Below, in pieces: positions 63,491-64,000 of a stretch of 64,000 nt of DNA (positions are counted from its first letter, which is position 1; every line of letters starts with the position of its first letter). The stretch is taken from the NCBI RefSeq assembly GCF_003270085.1, contig NZ_QFDQ01000003.1:1-64000 (forward strand), written 5' to 3'. Source of the DNA: Streptomyces triticisoli. Lineage in GTDB: Bacteria > Actinomycetota > Actinomycetes > Streptomycetales > Streptomycetaceae. The notes beneath the pieces are model-generated. The model made no database searches. It saw only the letters and a list, made by a program, of their open reading frames with translations, and was not told where the DNA came from. Position numbers and translations under genes: made by a program.

Positions 63491-64000
63491 TTGGCCGCCT
63501 CGCGCAACGCCTCGACCGCGAATATGAACAACGGCGACAGCACCGCCCCGCTGCGCATCTCCTTTGCAAAGATCAAGGAGCCCCTCGAGGTTCCGAACCT
63601 TCTCGCGCTGCAAACCGAGAGCTTCGACTGGCTGCTCGGCAACGACACGTGGAAGGCTCGCGTCGAGGAGGCTCTGGAGAACGGTCAGGACGTCCCCACC
63701 AAGTCCGGCCTCGAGGAGATCTTCGAGGAGATCTCCCCGATCGAGGACTTCTCCGGGTCCATGTCCCTGACCTTCCGGGACCACCGCTTCGAGCCGCCGA
63801 AGAACTCGATCGACGAGTGCAAGGAGCGCGACTTCACGTACGCCGCCCCACTCTTCGTCACGGCCGAGTTCACCAACAACGAGACCGGTGAGATCAAGTC
63901 CCAGACCGTCTTCATGGGCGACTTCCCGCTCATGACGAACAAGGGCACCTTCGTCATCAACGGCACCGAGCGTGTCGTGGTGTCTCAGCTGGTCCGTTCC
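63491..64000 (+). CDS. rpoB: DNA-directed RNA polymerase subunit beta (3' end outside window)
   Basis: First 170 codons. Starts with TTG 63491, preceded by ggaagga at eight bases, giving [16 protein letters not shown]; the rest matches RpoB ([57 protein letters not shown]). The catalytic and rifampicin regions lie beyond the window. TTG is unusual but is the known start of Streptomyces rpoB. Confidence 0.95.
   Translation, partial: MAASRNASTANMNNGDSTAPLRISFAKIKEPLEVPNLLALQTESFDWLLGNDTWKARVEEALENGQDVPTKSGLEEIFEEISPIEDFSGSMSLTFRDHRFEPPKNSIDECKERDFTYAAPLFVTAEFTNNETGEIKSQTVFMGDFPLMTNKGTFVINGTERVVVSQLVRS

Overview
The window is a stretch of high-GC actinobacterial chromosome, almost certainly Streptomyces. 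The signs are third-position G/C bias, frequent GTG starts and one TTG start, many 1-14 bp start/stop overlaps, GGAGG-type ribosome sites, and a gene order (nuo - recQ - kor - second nuo - tRNA-Tyr - rpmG - murB - secE/nusG - rplKA - rplJL - rpoB) that I recall from the S. coelicolor core chromosome. That comparison is from memory, not a search. No IS element, phage, CRISPR array or biosynthetic cluster is visible.

Layout. 1-9.3 kb: the end of the standard 14-subunit complex I operon (3' end of nuoG, then nuoHIJKLMN), closed by a perfect 20-bp hairpin. 9.4-28.7 kb: mostly single genes or pairs: recQ, an M56-type membrane protease, fumarylacetoacetase, an ATP-grasp ligase, a HAD phosphatase, a secreted lysozyme-like protein behind a c-di-AMP (ydaO-type) riboswitch, a polyprenyl diphosphate synthase, a LolA-like secreted protein followed by an ABC exporter pair, a TPR-like protein, a DUF4173 membrane protein, rarD and the korAB pair. 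28.9-32.6 kb: a response regulator and two tandem paralogous histidine kinases. 32.8-42.9 kb: a second complex I operon (nuoA2 B2 C2 H2 I2 J2 K2 L2 M2 N2) that has no NuoD, E, F or G and whose NuoC carries a long repeat-bearing tail. 43-49.2 kb: an HtpX-like protease, small membrane proteins, an amino-acid permease, yajQ, tRNA-Tyr, an NAD(P)-binding protein and an amidohydrolase. 49.3-64 kb: translation/transcription core: tRNA-Thr, tRNA-Met, rpmG, a HadAB-like dehydratase pair, murB, a DsbA-like lipoprotein, adenosine deaminase, aspartate aminotransferase, tRNA-Trp, secE, nusG, a secreted beta-helix protein of opposite orientation, rplK, rplA, two related lipoproteins, rplJ, rplL and the first 170 codons of rpoB.

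How it works together. The first nuo operon oxidises NADH. The second encodes a membrane arm and a partial connecting module without an NADH input; it lies about 4 kb from 2-oxoglutarate:ferredoxin oxidoreductase, so a ferredoxin-fed respiratory complex is a reasonable hypothesis, but the missing NuoD must come from elsewhere. The two-component genes run divergently from the second nuo operon and share its upstream region.

The most unusual signals are the six-copy 13-residue repeat in the NuoC2 tail, the truncated subunit content of nuo2, a 13-bp-period array in the nuo2 leader, near-identical DNA blocks in the tandem kinases, a secreted beta-helix gene wedged between nusG and rplK, and a tRNA-Tyr gene that looks like an unoccupied integration site of the SLP1 type.
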